DNA of 64,000 nucleotides from SVFI01 sp045535935 (GTDB lineage: Bacteria; Bacillota; Clostridia; Lachnospirales; Lachnospiraceae): positions 62,001-126,000 of the forward strand of contig JAZSMO010000032.1 in assembly GCA_045535935.1 (NCBI GenBank). The letters are read 5' to 3'. The notes beneath the pieces are model-generated. The model was not told the DNA's origin. It ran no database searches and worked only from the letters and a program-made list of their open reading frames with translations. This document shows positions 17,447 through 26,758 of the stretch, one piece after another. The position numbers and the translations under genes are program-made. Each line of letters opens with the position of its first letter. Position 1 is the stretch's first letter.

Positions 17447-19447
17447 ATGACAGAGGAAAAGACAATGGCTCCATCGGATATGGAAGCCTATTATAAAGAT
17501 CTGTATGAGAGAGAAAAGGCAAAAAATGAAAAGCTGACCTATCGTCTGGCAGACAGTCAGAGGGAGGTGGAAGATCTCACACGCAAGCTCGATAAGATCA
17601 AAGGTTCCATTTTCTGGAAGATGGCCAAACCGTTTCGGGTGGTGATCAATTTCTTTATCGCCACCAAAAACAGAATTTTGTGTCACGGAAATCCGAAAGG
17701 AATTGCCAGAAAACTGGTGAACAAGTATCGTGAAAAACGAGCAATCAAAATACATGGAACAGGAAGCTTTCCGAGCGCAGCGCAGCGAAAGGCAGAGGAA
17801 GAGACAAAGTTTTCCCGGGATATCAAAATCAGTATTCTGGTGCCTTTGTACAATACGCCGGAAAAATTCCTGCGTGAGATGATCGAATCGGTTCAGGTGC
17901 AGACCTATAAGAACTGGGAACTTTGCCTGGCGGACGGCTCCGATGCGGAGCACGCATTTGTCGGTGAGATTTGTAACGCATACCGGGAAAAGGATCCGAG
18001 AATTGTTTATAAAAAACTGGAAAAGAATGAAGGTATTTCCGGAAACACCAATCAGTGCTATCAGATGGCGACCGGAGATTACATCGGACTGTTCGATCAT
18101 GATGACCTGCTTCACCCGAGTGTTCTTTACGAATATATGAAGGTCATTTGCGAGCAGAATGCAGATTATATTTACTGTGATGAGGCGACCTTTAAAGGAA
18201 ACAGCATCAACCACATGATTACGCTGCATTTTAAACCGGATTTTGCGCCGGACAATCTCCGTGCCAACAATTATATTTGTCATTTCAGCGTATTTAAAAA
18301 GGAATTGCTTTCCGGTGGGGAACTGTTCCGCAGTCAGTTTGACGGAAGTCAGGATCACGACATGATTCTGCGCCTGACACAGAAGGCGGAAAAGATTGTC
18401 CACGTACCGAAGATTTTATACTACTGGCGTTCCCACAAGGGAAGTGTGGCGTCGGGAATTGATGCCAAAACCTATGCCATCGATGCTGCAAAAGGTGCCA
18501 TCGCAGAGCATTTGAAAGGGTTTGGATACAAAAATTTCGAGATTGAGAGCACAAGAGCATTTGCGACGATTTTCCGCATCCGCTACGATGTGACGGCCCG
18601 GCCGAAGGTGTCGATTGTCATAGCCAATAAGGATCACGTGGAAGATTTGTCCCGCTGTGTGGAATCCATCATCAATGTTTCCACCTATGACAACTATGAG
18701 ATTGTCATCGTGGAAAACAACAGTGAGACACAGGAAATTCACACATATTATGAAGAAATCAGTCAGCATCCGCTTGTTCGTGTGGTAGAATATAAGGGAG
18801 CGTTCAACTATTCCAAGATTAACAATCTCGGTGTTGAGCATACGACCGGAGATTATGTGCTCCTGTTAAACAATGATACTCAGGTGATCACGCCGAACTG
18901 GATTGAGGAGATGCTCATGTATGCCCTCAGGGATGATGTGGGCGTGGTAGGCGCCAAGCTTTACTACGAGGACCGTACGATTCAGCATGCAGGTATTGTG
19001 GTCGGACTGGGAGCCCACCGTACGGCGGGACATACCCATTACCGCATCCCGGAAGCCAACGTCGGCTATATGGGCAAACTTTGCTACGCCCAGAATGTGT
19101 CGGCAGTGACAGGCGCCTGTATGATGGTGAAAAAATCCCTGTATGAGGAACTGGGCGGACTGGATGAGGAGTTTGCAGTAGCCCTCAACGATGTGGATTT
19201 CTGTTTAAAGGTGAGAGAAAAAGGACTTCTCAATATATTTACACCGTTTGCGGAGCTTTATCATTTCGAATCCAAGTCCAGAGGCTCGGACAAGAATGAC
19301 AGCAGAGCGATCCGCTACCAGCAGGAGTCTGACCGTTTCAAGATCAAGTGGGAAAAAGTACTCGCCGCAGGCGATCCGTATTACAACCCGAATTTCTCGC
19401 TGGATCATTCCGACTTCACCGTAAATTGGAAGCGGGCAAAAAATTAA
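17447..19447 (+). CDS. bifunctional family 2 glycosyltransferase with two GT-A domains
   Basis: The 666-residue protein has a short coiled coil (about 20-52) followed by a GSIFWKMAKPFR docking motif like that at the end of the preceding protein. The first GT-A domain (about 127-330) carries DHDD at 217-220 and QDHD at 302-305. The second GT-A domain (about 387-630) carries NNDT at 475-478 and NDVDF at 581-585. Each set is the DxD-type metal/nucleotide site plus the acidic catalytic motif of GT2 enzymes. Two-domain GT2 proteins of this type add two sugars or polymerise a disaccharide repeat, often with rhamnose. The donor cannot be read from sequence. A strong GAGGAG precedes the ATG. Confidence 0.88.
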   Translation: MTEEKTMAPSDMEAYYKDLYEREKAKNEKLTYRLADSQREVEDLTRKLDKIKGSIFWKMAKPFRVVINFFIATKNRILCHGNPKGIARKLVNKYREKRAIKIHGTGSFPSAAQRKAEEETKFSRDIKISILVPLYNTPEKFLREMIESVQVQTYKNWELCLADGSDAEHAFVGEICNAYREKDPRIVYKKLEKNEGISGNTNQCYQMATGDYIGLFDHDDLLHPSVLYEYMKVICEQNADYIYCDEATFKGNSINHMITLHFKPDFAPDNLRANNYICHFSVFKKELLSGGELFRSQFDGSQDHDMILRLTQKAEKIVHVPKILYYWRSHKGSVASGIDAKTYAIDAAKGAIAEHLKGFGYKNFEIESTRAFATIFRIRYDVTARPKVSIVIANKDHVEDLSRCVESIINVSTYDNYEIVIVENNSETQEIHTYYEEISQHPLVRVVEYKGAFNYSKINNLGVEHTTGDYVLLLNNDTQVITPNWIEEMLMYALRDDVGVVGAKLYYEDRTIQHAGIVVGLGAHRTAGHTHYRIPEANVGYMGKLCYAQNVSAVTGACMMVKKSLYEELGGLDEEFAVALNDVDFCLKVREKGLLNIFTPFAELYHFESKSRGSDKNDSRAIRYQQESDRFKIKWEKVLAAGDPYYNPNFSLDHSDFTVNWKRAKN

Positions 19448-19459
19448 TAGGAAACTATT

Positions 19460-19475
19460 CTCCGGTCAGCCGGAG
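19460..19475 (+). other. small hairpin in the gap before the phosphohexomutase gene
   Basis: CTCCGG (19460-19465) pairs with CCGGAG (19470-19475) around a four-base loop. No T-tract follows, so termination is unlikely. The 72-base gap otherwise contains only the AGGAGG of the next gene. Confidence 0.35.
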
Positions 19476-19519
19476 GATTGCAATAAATCTATTTTGGAAA
19501 TATAGGAGGATATGAAAAA

Positions 19520-21250
19520 ATGAGCTACAAGGAAATGTTTGAATTCTGGTTAAATGATGATTATTTTGATCAGGCGACAAAGGATGAACTGCTTGCGATT
19601 CGCAACAACGAAGAGGAAGTGGAAGACAGATTTTATAAGGATCTTGAATTCGGTACCGGAGGCCTGCGCGGCGTAATCGGTGCTGGAACAAACCGTATGA
19701 ATTTTTACACAGTCCGCAAAGCAACACAGGGACTTGCCAACTATATTTTAAAACAGGGAAGCCAGGAAAAAGGTGTTGCCATCGCATATGATTCCAGACG
19801 TTTTTCTCCGGAATTTGCAAAAGAAGCTGCCCTTTGTCTTTGTGCCAACGGTATCAAAGCATATTTGTTTGATGCCCTTCGCCCGACACCGGAGCTTTCT
19901 TTCGCTGTTCGTCAGCTTGGATGTACCGCAGGTATCGTTGTGACAGCCAGCCACAATCCGCCGGAGTACAACGGATACAAAGTATACTGGGAGGACGGCG
20001 CACAGGTAACATCGCCGAAAGATGTGGAAATCATTGCGGAAGTAAATGCAGTGACAGATTACCATACGGTGAAGACCATGGATGAGGAGAAGGCCAAAGC
20101 AGACGGACTTCTTACAATCATCGGCAAAGAAATCGACGATGCTTACATGGTAGAACTGAAGAAACAGATTGTTCATCAGGATATCATCGACGAGATGTCC
20201 GAGGAACTTAAAATTGTATACTCTCCGTTCAACGGAACCGGTCTTGTTCCGGTAAAACGCATTCTTTCCGAGCTCGGATTTAAGAATGTATATGTAGTTC
20301 CGGAGCAGGAAATGCCGGACCCGAACTTCACAACACTTGCTTACCCGAATCCGGAAGATCCGGCTGCATTTGAGCTTGCCCTTAAGCTTGCAAAAGAAGT
20401 CGGCGCCGACATCGTGCTGGCAACAGACCCGGATGCAGACCGTCTCGGCGTGTATGCACTGGATACAAAGAGCGGAGAATACGTTCCGTTTACCGGAAAT
20501 ATGTCAGGTATGCTCATTGCTGAGTATCTCCTCCGCGAGAAGAAAGCGACAGGTACCATGCCTGCAAACCCTGCTCTTGTAAAGACAATCGTTACAACGA
20601 ATATGTCCGATGTGATCACAAAAGCTTACGATGTAAAACAGATCGAAGTGCTGACGGGATTCAAATACATCGGCGAGCAGATCAAATGGTTCGAGGAGAA
20701 CAATACTTACAATTATGTGTTCGGTCTTGAGGAGAGCTACGGATGTCTGGCAGGAACCCATGCAAGAGACAAAGATGCGATCGTTGCGGTTATGTGTCTC
20801 TGCGAAGTGGCTGCTTACTGCAAGAAGAACGGTGTCACACTTTGGGATCAGATGATCAAAGTGTACGAAGAATACGGATATTTCAAAGAAGGACTTCACA
20901 CAATCACAATGAAGGGTGTTTCCGGAGCGCAAGCAATCAAAGATATCATGGCAGCGCTTCGCGAGAATCCGATGAAAGAGCTTGCAGGCCTTAAAGTGCT
21001 CAAGGTTCGCGACTACGATGTGAATGTGGTGACAGATATGGCAACAGGCGAAAAGACAGAGACGGGACTTCCGAAATCCAACGTTCTGTACTTTGACCTG
21101 GAAAATGATTCATGGTGCTGTGCACGTCCTTCCGGTACAGAGCCGAAGATCAAATTCTACATGGGTATTAAGGGAGAATCCCTCGCCGATGCGGATGCGA
21201 AGCTGGAAGCACTGAAAAATGCCTTAATCGCAGCAATTCCGGAAGTATAA
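19520..21250 (+). CDS. phosphohexomutase (phosphoglucomutase/phosphomannomutase)
   Basis: The 576-residue enzyme interconverts hexose-6-phosphate and hexose-1-phosphate, which feeds nucleotide sugar synthesis, including the substrate of RmlA. All four family sites are visible. They are the phosphoserine loop TASHNPPEYNGYK, the metal loop DPDADRLG, the sugar-binding GLEESYGC and the C-terminal phosphate-binding RPSGTEPKIK. Length and the long domain 4 fit the PgcA-like group of Firmicutes. AGGAGG stands before the ATG. Codon use is rich in highly used codons, which suggests good expression. It sits in the middle of the glycan locus, behind the double glycosyltransferase. Confidence 0.94.
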   Translation: MSYKEMFEFWLNDDYFDQATKDELLAIRNNEEEVEDRFYKDLEFGTGGLRGVIGAGTNRMNFYTVRKATQGLANYILKQGSQEKGVAIAYDSRRFSPEFAKEAALCLCANGIKAYLFDALRPTPELSFAVRQLGCTAGIVVTASHNPPEYNGYKVYWEDGAQVTSPKDVEIIAEVNAVTDYHTVKTMDEEKAKADGLLTIIGKEIDDAYMVELKKQIVHQDIIDEMSEELKIVYSPFNGTGLVPVKRILSELGFKNVYVVPEQEMPDPNFTTLAYPNPEDPAAFELALKLAKEVGADIVLATDPDADRLGVYALDTKSGEYVPFTGNMSGMLIAEYLLREKKATGTMPANPALVKTIVTTNMSDVITKAYDVKQIEVLTGFKYIGEQIKWFEENNTYNYVFGLEESYGCLAGTHARDKDAIVAVMCLCEVAAYCKKNGVTLWDQMIKVYEEYGYFKEGLHTITMKGVSGAQAIKDIMAALRENPMKELAGLKVLKVRDYDVNVVTDMATGEKTETGLPKSNVLYFDLENDSWCCARPSGTEPKIKFYMGIKGESLADADAKLEALKNALIAAIPEV

Positions 21251-21268
21251 AAAGGAGATAAATCTGTC

Positions 21269-21739
21269 ATGAAAAAATTGATGGAACAAATTATGAAATT
21301 CGGTGTGGTCGGAGTTGTGTGCTTTTTGATTGACTTCGCCATCACTATGGTAATTTCCACCCTGCTTCGCAACTATGCAGGGATGGAAACCGGTATGGCA
21401 GCGCTCATTGCTGCATTTTTCGGATTTACCATCTCGGTGATTATCAACTACATTCTTTCCATGAAATTTGTCTTTGCGCGGAAAGAGGATATGGACAGAC
21501 GGAAAGAGTTTGTGATTTTTACCATACTCAGTCTGATCGGTCTCGGAATCCATGAGGTGATTATTTTTGTAAGTATTGAGTTTTTCCATATGGTTGAGAA
21601 CTCTATATATACATTTGTACCGATGGAAAAAATGTCTCCGTCGACTGTGACAGCCGGAGCCAAAATATTTGCAACCGGTGTTGTAATGGTCTACAATTTT
21701 ATTACCCGGAAAATTTTCCTGGAGAAGAAAGAGGATTAA
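21269..21739 (+). CDS. GtrA-family membrane protein
   Basis: The product has 156 residues and four hydrophobic segments with the KFGVVGVVCFLIDF opening and an NYILSMKFVF motif in the second segment. These are features of the GtrA/DPMS family. GtrA proteins are proposed to flip polyprenyl-phosphate-linked sugars and are usually encoded beside a GtrB-type glycosyltransferase. The next gene, four bases downstream, is such a transferase, which supports the assignment. AAGGAGATAA precedes the ATG. Confidence 0.9.
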   Translation: MKKLMEQIMKFGVVGVVCFLIDFAITMVISTLLRNYAGMETGMAALIAAFFGFTISVIINYILSMKFVFARKEDMDRRKEFVIFTILSLIGLGIHEVIIFVSIEFFHMVENSIYTFVPMEKMSPSTVTAGAKIFATGVVMVYNFITRKIFLEKKED

Positions 21740-21742
21740 ACT

Positions 21743-22537
21743 ATGGATAAAAAGATGATGTTGTTTATTCCGGCGTATAACTGCGAGAAGCAGATTGTGC
21801 GTGTTCTGGCGCAGCTGGATGAAGAGGTTCTTCCGTATTTTGAAGAGATTCTTGTGGTCAACAACCGAAGTACCGATGATACAGAAAAAGCAGTGCTTGA
21901 ATATTTGGAGCAGAATCCTTCTCTTCCGGTGAAGCTGATGAGAAACGATGAGAACTACGGACTTGGAGGTTCCCAGAAAATGGCGTTCCACTATGCGGTG
22001 GATCACGGCTACGATTACGTGTGTATGCTCCACGGAGACGATCAGGGAGATATCCATGATTTCATTCCGATGCTGGAGAAAGGAATCTACAAGAAACATG
22101 ACTGCGTCCTCGGCGCCCGCTTTATGAGAGGCTCCAGACTGCAGGGATATTCGGCGTTCCGTACCTTCGGAAACATTGTATATGATTTCATTTTTGCTTT
22201 TATTACCAAACAGAGAATCTTTGATTTGGGAAGCGGTCTGAATATGTACAGCACAAAAATGCTGGAGGACAGCTTTTTTGAAAAGTTCCCGGATAATCTG
22301 ATGTTCAATTACGTGATGATCCTGGCTTCCCACTATTACAAGCATGATATTATCTTCTATCCGGTATCATGGAGAGAAGAAGATCAGGTATCCAATGTAA
22401 AAATGGTCAATCAGGCAATTAACGTGCTGAAAATGGCATTTTCTTACATGTTTAACAACGAAGTGATCAAACAGGAATATCGCGAAGTGACCCGCGATGG
22501 CTATACCTGTCAGCAGATCACGAAAATTGAAGAATAA
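21743..22537 (+). CDS. family 2 glycosyltransferase, polyprenyl-phosphate sugar synthase type
   Basis: This 264-residue soluble GT-A enzyme opens with MLFIPAYNCEKQI. VVNNRSTDDT follows as nucleotide-binding strand and HGDDQGD as the DxD-type metal site. LGARFMRGSRLQGY is typical of DPM1/GtrB-like proteins. It lacks the C-terminal helices seen in GtrB. It probably loads a sugar onto polyprenyl phosphate, with the GtrA protein upstream or the flippase-like protein downstream moving it across the membrane. The sugar cannot be determined. Spacing to both neighbours is short, so co-translation is likely. Confidence 0.88.
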   Translation: MDKKMMLFIPAYNCEKQIVRVLAQLDEEVLPYFEEILVVNNRSTDDTEKAVLEYLEQNPSLPVKLMRNDENYGLGGSQKMAFHYAVDHGYDYVCMLHGDDQGDIHDFIPMLEKGIYKKHDCVLGARFMRGSRLQGYSAFRTFGNIVYDFIFAFITKQRIFDLGSGLNMYSTKMLEDSFFEKFPDNLMFNYVMILASHYYKHDIIFYPVSWREEDQVSNVKMVNQAINVLKMAFSYMFNNEVIKQEYREVTRDGYTCQQITKIEE

Positions 22538-22549
22538 CAGGTGTTTTTA

Positions 22550-23308
22550 ATGATTTGGTGGACATTGCTTATTGTCCTCGGATTTTTGGCAGTGCATTTG
22601 TTTAAAATGGCGAGGCTTTATCTGGTGCTTATGGAGCATAAGATTTCCTTTGGACGCTTTATACTGCTGTATTTCAGGACAACCTTTATCAATTTAATCA
22701 TTCCGTTCAAACTCGGAGAAATATATCGTGTGGAAGAGATCGCGCGGGAGACGAAGGTTTGGCAGGTCGGTCTGCTCAGTGTTCTTGTGGACCGGTATTT
22801 TGACATGGCGGCGCTTTTTATGCTGTTGCTTCCGTTTGATTTGTTTTTCCGCAAGGGATTATCGCCGATTACCATTGTGGTTTTTGTGGTAATTGTTCTT
22901 GTTGCACTTTTGTATATGGCAATACCGGCAAGCTATTCCTATCTGAATCGGTATCTGATCATAAAAAAATCATCGGCCCGCTCGCTTGCAGCGCTCAGAG
23001 GTCTTGATGTAATCAAAAAGTGGTACGATTTTACGAAAAATCTCATTACCGGAAGGTCGGCGTTGATTGTTTTTGCATCGTTACTGGGATGGATGAGTGA
23101 GGTGATCACGCTGAAGGCGCTTGCATCATACAAAGGACTTGCCTTCGGTCTCGGTGATTTTGCTTCTTACATAGAAGCGATATTTATGAACGGAAACAGT
23201 CAGATTTTGACTATGTATACAGGAACTACGGCGCTTGCATTCCTTGTCCTGACCGTGGTCGGTTATTTAGCAGCACTGTGCAGTAGAGTGAGAAAGGGTA
23301 GATCATGA
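22550..23308 (+). CDS. flippase-like (UPF0104/AglD-type) membrane protein
   Basis: The product has about 252 residues and six to seven hydrophobic segments. NLIIPFKLGEIYRVEEIAR near the start resembles the conserved P.k.GE..R motif of the lysylphosphatidylglycerol-synthase membrane domain (UPF0104) family. Relatives include proteins proposed to flip lipid-linked sugars. The ATG at 22550 is preferred, with ACAGG nine bases upstream; a GTG at 22541 has no usable binding site. Its stop overlaps the start of the next gene by four bases (ATGA), indicating translational coupling. The adjacent GtrA and glycosyltransferase genes suggest joint work on one lipid-linked sugar. Confidence 0.75.
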   Translation: MIWWTLLIVLGFLAVHLFKMARLYLVLMEHKISFGRFILLYFRTTFINLIIPFKLGEIYRVEEIARETKVWQVGLLSVLVDRYFDMAALFMLLLPFDLFFRKGLSPITIVVFVVIVLVALLYMAIPASYSYLNRYLIIKKSSARSLAALRGLDVIKKWYDFTKNLITGRSALIVFASLLGWMSEVITLKALASYKGLAFGLGDFASYIEAIFMNGNSQILTMYTGTTALAFLVLTVVGYLAALCSRVRKGRS

Positions 23309-24756
23309 AGAAAGTAATTGTTGTTTATGATGACAGTCTCAAACCGAATAGAGAAATTCGAACAATCACGGGTGACAAATCATACGGAGAGACCATCTTT
23401 AAGCGTGTCACTTTGAAAGATCGGATGAAACAGGAAATTGAAAAAAACAAATCGGTACTCGCTATGTTGCAGTTTGGTGACGAAGAGGATGCTGAAAAAT
23501 TAAAAGGCGATTTAATATCTACAGCCAAAGATCCGGCTAACACAGCGGTTGTATATTTATATTCCAATTTCGGACTGTCGGACACCAAAGAGTTTCAGAG
23601 TCTTCTTATCAAGGCAGGTTATATCAATGAAATATTTTCTGCCGGCTGCGGAGAGAAGACAGCAGCTGTGCTCCTGCCAGATGTGAGTACGTGTGTGAGT
23701 CAGATGGACTTATTGAAGGAGAGAAAAGTATCTGCGGAACGTATCGAGACAGACGCGTTCATGGATCTTTCCGTGCTCAGTAATTTCCTGACGTTTATTA
23801 CCAGCGGATTCGATGCGAGGTTCTTTAATGCACTGGCCGGGGATGAATATACGGTCACAAAGCGATCTACGAAGATAGATAAAATTAAATCAGAATATAA
23901 CTTCTACTACTTGTTGCCGGAAAATATGAAGATGTGGTTTGTGATGCCATATGATTATACAGAGGATGCAGGCAGCGCATCGTATACCATGGAACGTTTT
24001 CACATGACGGATATTGCGATTCGGTTTGTGCATGGGGCGGTAAGCACGGATGAGCTTTCGGACATACTGGATAAGCTTTTCTATTTCGTAAAATTGCGTA
24101 AGGAAAAAGCAGTAGATGAGAAGACGGCGGCAGAAGTGGCAGCGGATCTTTATGTGAATAAGCTGAAAAGTCGTATGGAGGATTTGAAGAAACTTCCGGA
24201 GTATACACAGTTTGATTCCCTGATTGCCATGGGAACGAAATACGACAGTATCGATGCGATTGTGGAACATTATCTGCGTCTGTATGAAAAGGTGTCCAAA
24301 GCAGCGGAGAGAGAGACAAAACTCGTGGTGGGGCACGGAGATCTTTGTTTCTCCAATATTTTATACAGCCGGGAGGCAAATCTTTTGAAATTAATCGATC
24401 CGAAGGGAGCTCTTACAGAGGAAGAACTTTATACGGATCCTTATTATGATCTTGCAAAGTTATCGCATTCCATCTGCGGATGTTATGACTTTTTCAACAG
24501 CGGTCTGTATCAGATTACGATGGAACGTGATATGAAGATCCGGCTTTCGGTTGACACGAATCCGGAGCCATATATGGATATTTTCAAAAAATATCTGGAG
24601 ATAAACGGGTATAGCTATACGAAGGTGCGACTGTATGAGGCAAGTCTTTTCCTTTCCATGCTTCCATATCATATGGATCAGCCGGGAAAAGTATTCGGAT
24701 TTTTGCTGAATGCGGTACGTATTTTAGAGGAGGTTGAGGAATGTACAAAGAGTTGA
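23305..24756 (+). CDS. APH/choline-kinase-fold phosphotransferase with extra N-terminal domain
   Basis: The C-terminal two thirds (about 175-483) have the aminoglycoside-phosphotransferase/choline kinase fold. HGDLCFSN (His344, Asp346, Asn351) is the catalytic loop and LIDPKG (Asp365) the metal-binding motif. The N-terminal 150 residues form a separate alpha/beta domain without a recognised signature. Enzymes of this fold phosphorylate small alcohols and sugars. The gene overlaps the flippase-like gene by four bases and the HAD phosphatase gene by 16. A nucleotidyltransferase is encoded at 28172. Kinase, phosphatase and nucleotidyltransferase together could activate a small substituent for transfer to the glycan; this is inference. 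Confidence 0.72.
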   Translation: MKKVIVVYDDSLKPNREIRTITGDKSYGETIFKRVTLKDRMKQEIEKNKSVLAMLQFGDEEDAEKLKGDLISTAKDPANTAVVYLYSNFGLSDTKEFQSLLIKAGYINEIFSAGCGEKTAAVLLPDVSTCVSQMDLLKERKVSAERIETDAFMDLSVLSNFLTFITSGFDARFFNALAGDEYTVTKRSTKIDKIKSEYNFYYLLPENMKMWFVMPYDYTEDAGSASYTMERFHMTDIAIRFVHGAVSTDELSDILDKLFYFVKLRKEKAVDEKTAAEVAADLYVNKLKSRMEDLKKLPEYTQFDSLIAMGTKYDSIDAIVEHYLRLYEKVSKAAERETKLVVGHGDLCFSNILYSREANLLKLIDPKGALTEEELYTDPYYDLAKLSHSICGCYDFFNSGLYQITMERDMKIRLSVDTNPEPYMDIFKKYLEINGYSYTKVRLYEASLFLSMLPYHMDQPGKVFGFLLNAVRILEEVEECTKS

Positions 24757-25139
24757 CATTTTGTTTCGATATCGACGGAACGATCTGTCCGATTAAGAGA
24801 AAGGACCAGGAATATATCGATCTGGTTCCGTTTCCGGAGATGGTTGCAAAAATACGTGAGTATAAAGAGGGCGGTGCGAAAATCGTACTGTTTACGTCGC
24901 GCAATATGAACAGCTACGGGGGAAACATCGGCATGATCAATGCCAACACAGCAAAGGTGCTTCTCGCATGGCTGGATAAATGGGATATTCCGTATGATGA
25001 AATTGTATACGGAAAACCATGGCCGGGGCACAAGGGTTTTTATGTGGATGACCGTACGGTTCGTCCGGATGAGTTTTTGAAATGCACCGTGGAAGAGATG
25101 GATGCACTTTGTAAAGGAAGTCGTTGCACGGAGGAATAA
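24741..25139 (+). CDS. HAD-family capsule-type phosphatase (EcbF/BcbF-like)
   Basis: This compact 132-residue HAD hydrolase carries FDIDGT (Asp10, Asp12), VLFTSRN as motif II and the K...YVDDRT segment as motifs III and IV. Size and motifs match small HAD phosphatases found in Pasteurellaceae and Campylobacter capsule loci. It lies within a translationally coupled run: its start is inside the kinase gene, and the CotH gene begins two bases after its stop. A low-molecular-weight phosphate ester made in the glycan decoration pathway is the likely substrate. The exact substrate cannot be inferred. Confidence 0.78.
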   Translation: MYKELTFCFDIDGTICPIKRKDQEYIDLVPFPEMVAKIREYKEGGAKIVLFTSRNMNSYGGNIGMINANTAKVLLAWLDKWDIPYDEIVYGKPWPGHKGFYVDDRTVRPDEFLKCTVEEMDALCKGSRCTEE

Positions 25140-25141
25140 CA

Positions 25142-26758
25142 ATGAGAAAATGGCTGCTTGCGCTCAGCGTAGCGAGTCTTGTGGTTGTCAGCCTGATCTG
25201 TATCCTGTGGTTGGATGAGAATCGAGTGAACATCCCTGTGATCAGTGAAGAAAAGGCTCAGAAAATTGAAAATGAGTTGGCAGAGCAGTCCGATGCAATG
25301 AAATTTGATCTTAAGTTTGCCGGTGAAGCTCTTGCGTATGATTCTGCCGGCAAAACTTATTTTCTGCCGCTTTCCATGGAAAACGAGCAGTGGGAAGCAG
25401 GATCATTTGAAGCAGACAACGGTGTGGAGATTTATTTTCTGCAGGATTTTACAGAGGAAAATAAGCTGCATCTGATGAAGGAAAATAGGGCGCTCCCTTT
25501 TTTGGCAGTTTCGGATTCCGGATATGGCAGGTTTTTTTTGAAACTGACCGGACTTCCGGTGCTTTCTTTTGCCGGAACGGAGCAGATGACGGAAAGCGGG
25601 GAAATACTGTTCGAGATGTCGCTCTATGATACAGAGCACGAGGGGGATTGGGTAAAGCGCAGTCTCACAACAAGTACTTTGCGCGGAAATACCAGTCTGA
25701 ATTATGAAAAAAAGAGTCTTCGTCTGAAGTTAAAGAAGCAGGCGGAAGACGGAACATATGAAAAAGAGAATAAAAATCTGCTTGGGATTCGCAGTGACGA
25801 TGACTGGATTCTGAACAGTTTGTATGCAGATAATTCACGAATCAGAGACAAGCTGGCAATGGATCTGTGGCAGGAAGTCGGTGCCTTCAACAATCCGTAC
25901 GGACAGAATTTCGGGGTGAACGGAGAATATGTGGAAGTTTTTATCAATGAAGGCTATGCAGGTATCTATCTGCTGACACATCCTGTTGACCGGAAACAGC
26001 TTGGTATGGACAGTGTATCTTCCCAGATTGCTGCCGGAAAAGATATAGTGGAGAGCATCTACAAAAAGAAATATACGGCGTCATGGCAGGCAGCGGATTT
26101 TGCGGGCGAGTTGCCGGATCCGAACATGCCGGATTACCGCGGCGGATTTTATCTGAAGGGCGATACCATACTGCAAAATGAGCAGGAGTGGGAACCGCTC
26201 CGAGAGCTGGCAACCTGTATCGAGTCGGAGGATGCGGTGTTCAAGGCGCAGATCGGCCGTTTGGCAGATGTCTCCAATATATTGGATAACTGGTTGTTTT
26301 TTCAGGCAATTGCAGGTTTTGATAACGAAAATAAAAATGTGTATTACGTAACCAGACAAAAGGATATGGGAAGTTATGGTTACTTTATACCATGGGATAT
26401 GAATATTTCTTTCGGAGCAGTATATGCGGAAAACCAATATTACTGCGAGGAAACGATGAGTGAAACCGATACCGTCGTGGCGTTTCAGCCGGGAATGAGA
26501 CTGGTGGAGCTGGATGCGGCGGATTCACGGGAGATAGTGAAAGAGAAATGGATGACTTGGAGGACAGATGTTTTCTCCACGGAATCGATTATGAATAAAA
26601 TGGATGCCTTGGCAAGCCTGCTTGCCGAATCAGGTGCAATGGAGCGGGAGATGCAAAGGTGGCCGGAGGGAAATGCCGATCCGGATATTCGTTTTATGAA
26701 AGAATTTACACAGAAGAGATTGGAATTTATGGATGCTTATGTGGAAGGGCTTGAGTGA
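25142..26758 (+). CDS. CotH-family kinase-like protein, membrane anchored
   Basis: The ATG at 25142 is preferred because GGAGG lies eight bases upstream; the frame is open from 25124. The 538-residue product has an N-terminal membrane helix and a large exported part. Family hallmarks are LRGNTSLNYEKKSLRLKL, DDWILNSLYAD, and the late IPWDMNISFG, in which the aspartate is the probable metal ligand. CotH proteins are atypical Fam20C-like protein kinases, first known from Bacillus spore coat. Homologues are frequent next to VTC and DUF4956 genes, as here. The VTC gene overlaps its stop by one base. The outside location points to phosphorylation of a surface protein or glycan. Confidence 0.88.
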   Translation: MRKWLLALSVASLVVVSLICILWLDENRVNIPVISEEKAQKIENELAEQSDAMKFDLKFAGEALAYDSAGKTYFLPLSMENEQWEAGSFEADNGVEIYFLQDFTEENKLHLMKENRALPFLAVSDSGYGRFFLKLTGLPVLSFAGTEQMTESGEILFEMSLYDTEHEGDWVKRSLTTSTLRGNTSLNYEKKSLRLKLKKQAEDGTYEKENKNLLGIRSDDDWILNSLYADNSRIRDKLAMDLWQEVGAFNNPYGQNFGVNGEYVEVFINEGYAGIYLLTHPVDRKQLGMDSVSSQIAAGKDIVESIYKKKYTASWQAADFAGELPDPNMPDYRGGFYLKGDTILQNEQEWEPLRELATCIESEDAVFKAQIGRLADVSNILDNWLFFQAIAGFDNENKNVYYVTRQKDMGSYGYFIPWDMNISFGAVYAENQYYCEETMSETDTVVAFQPGMRLVELDAADSREIVKEKWMTWRTDVFSTESIMNKMDALASLLAESGAMEREMQRWPEGNADPDIRFMKEFTQKRLEFMDAYVEGLE

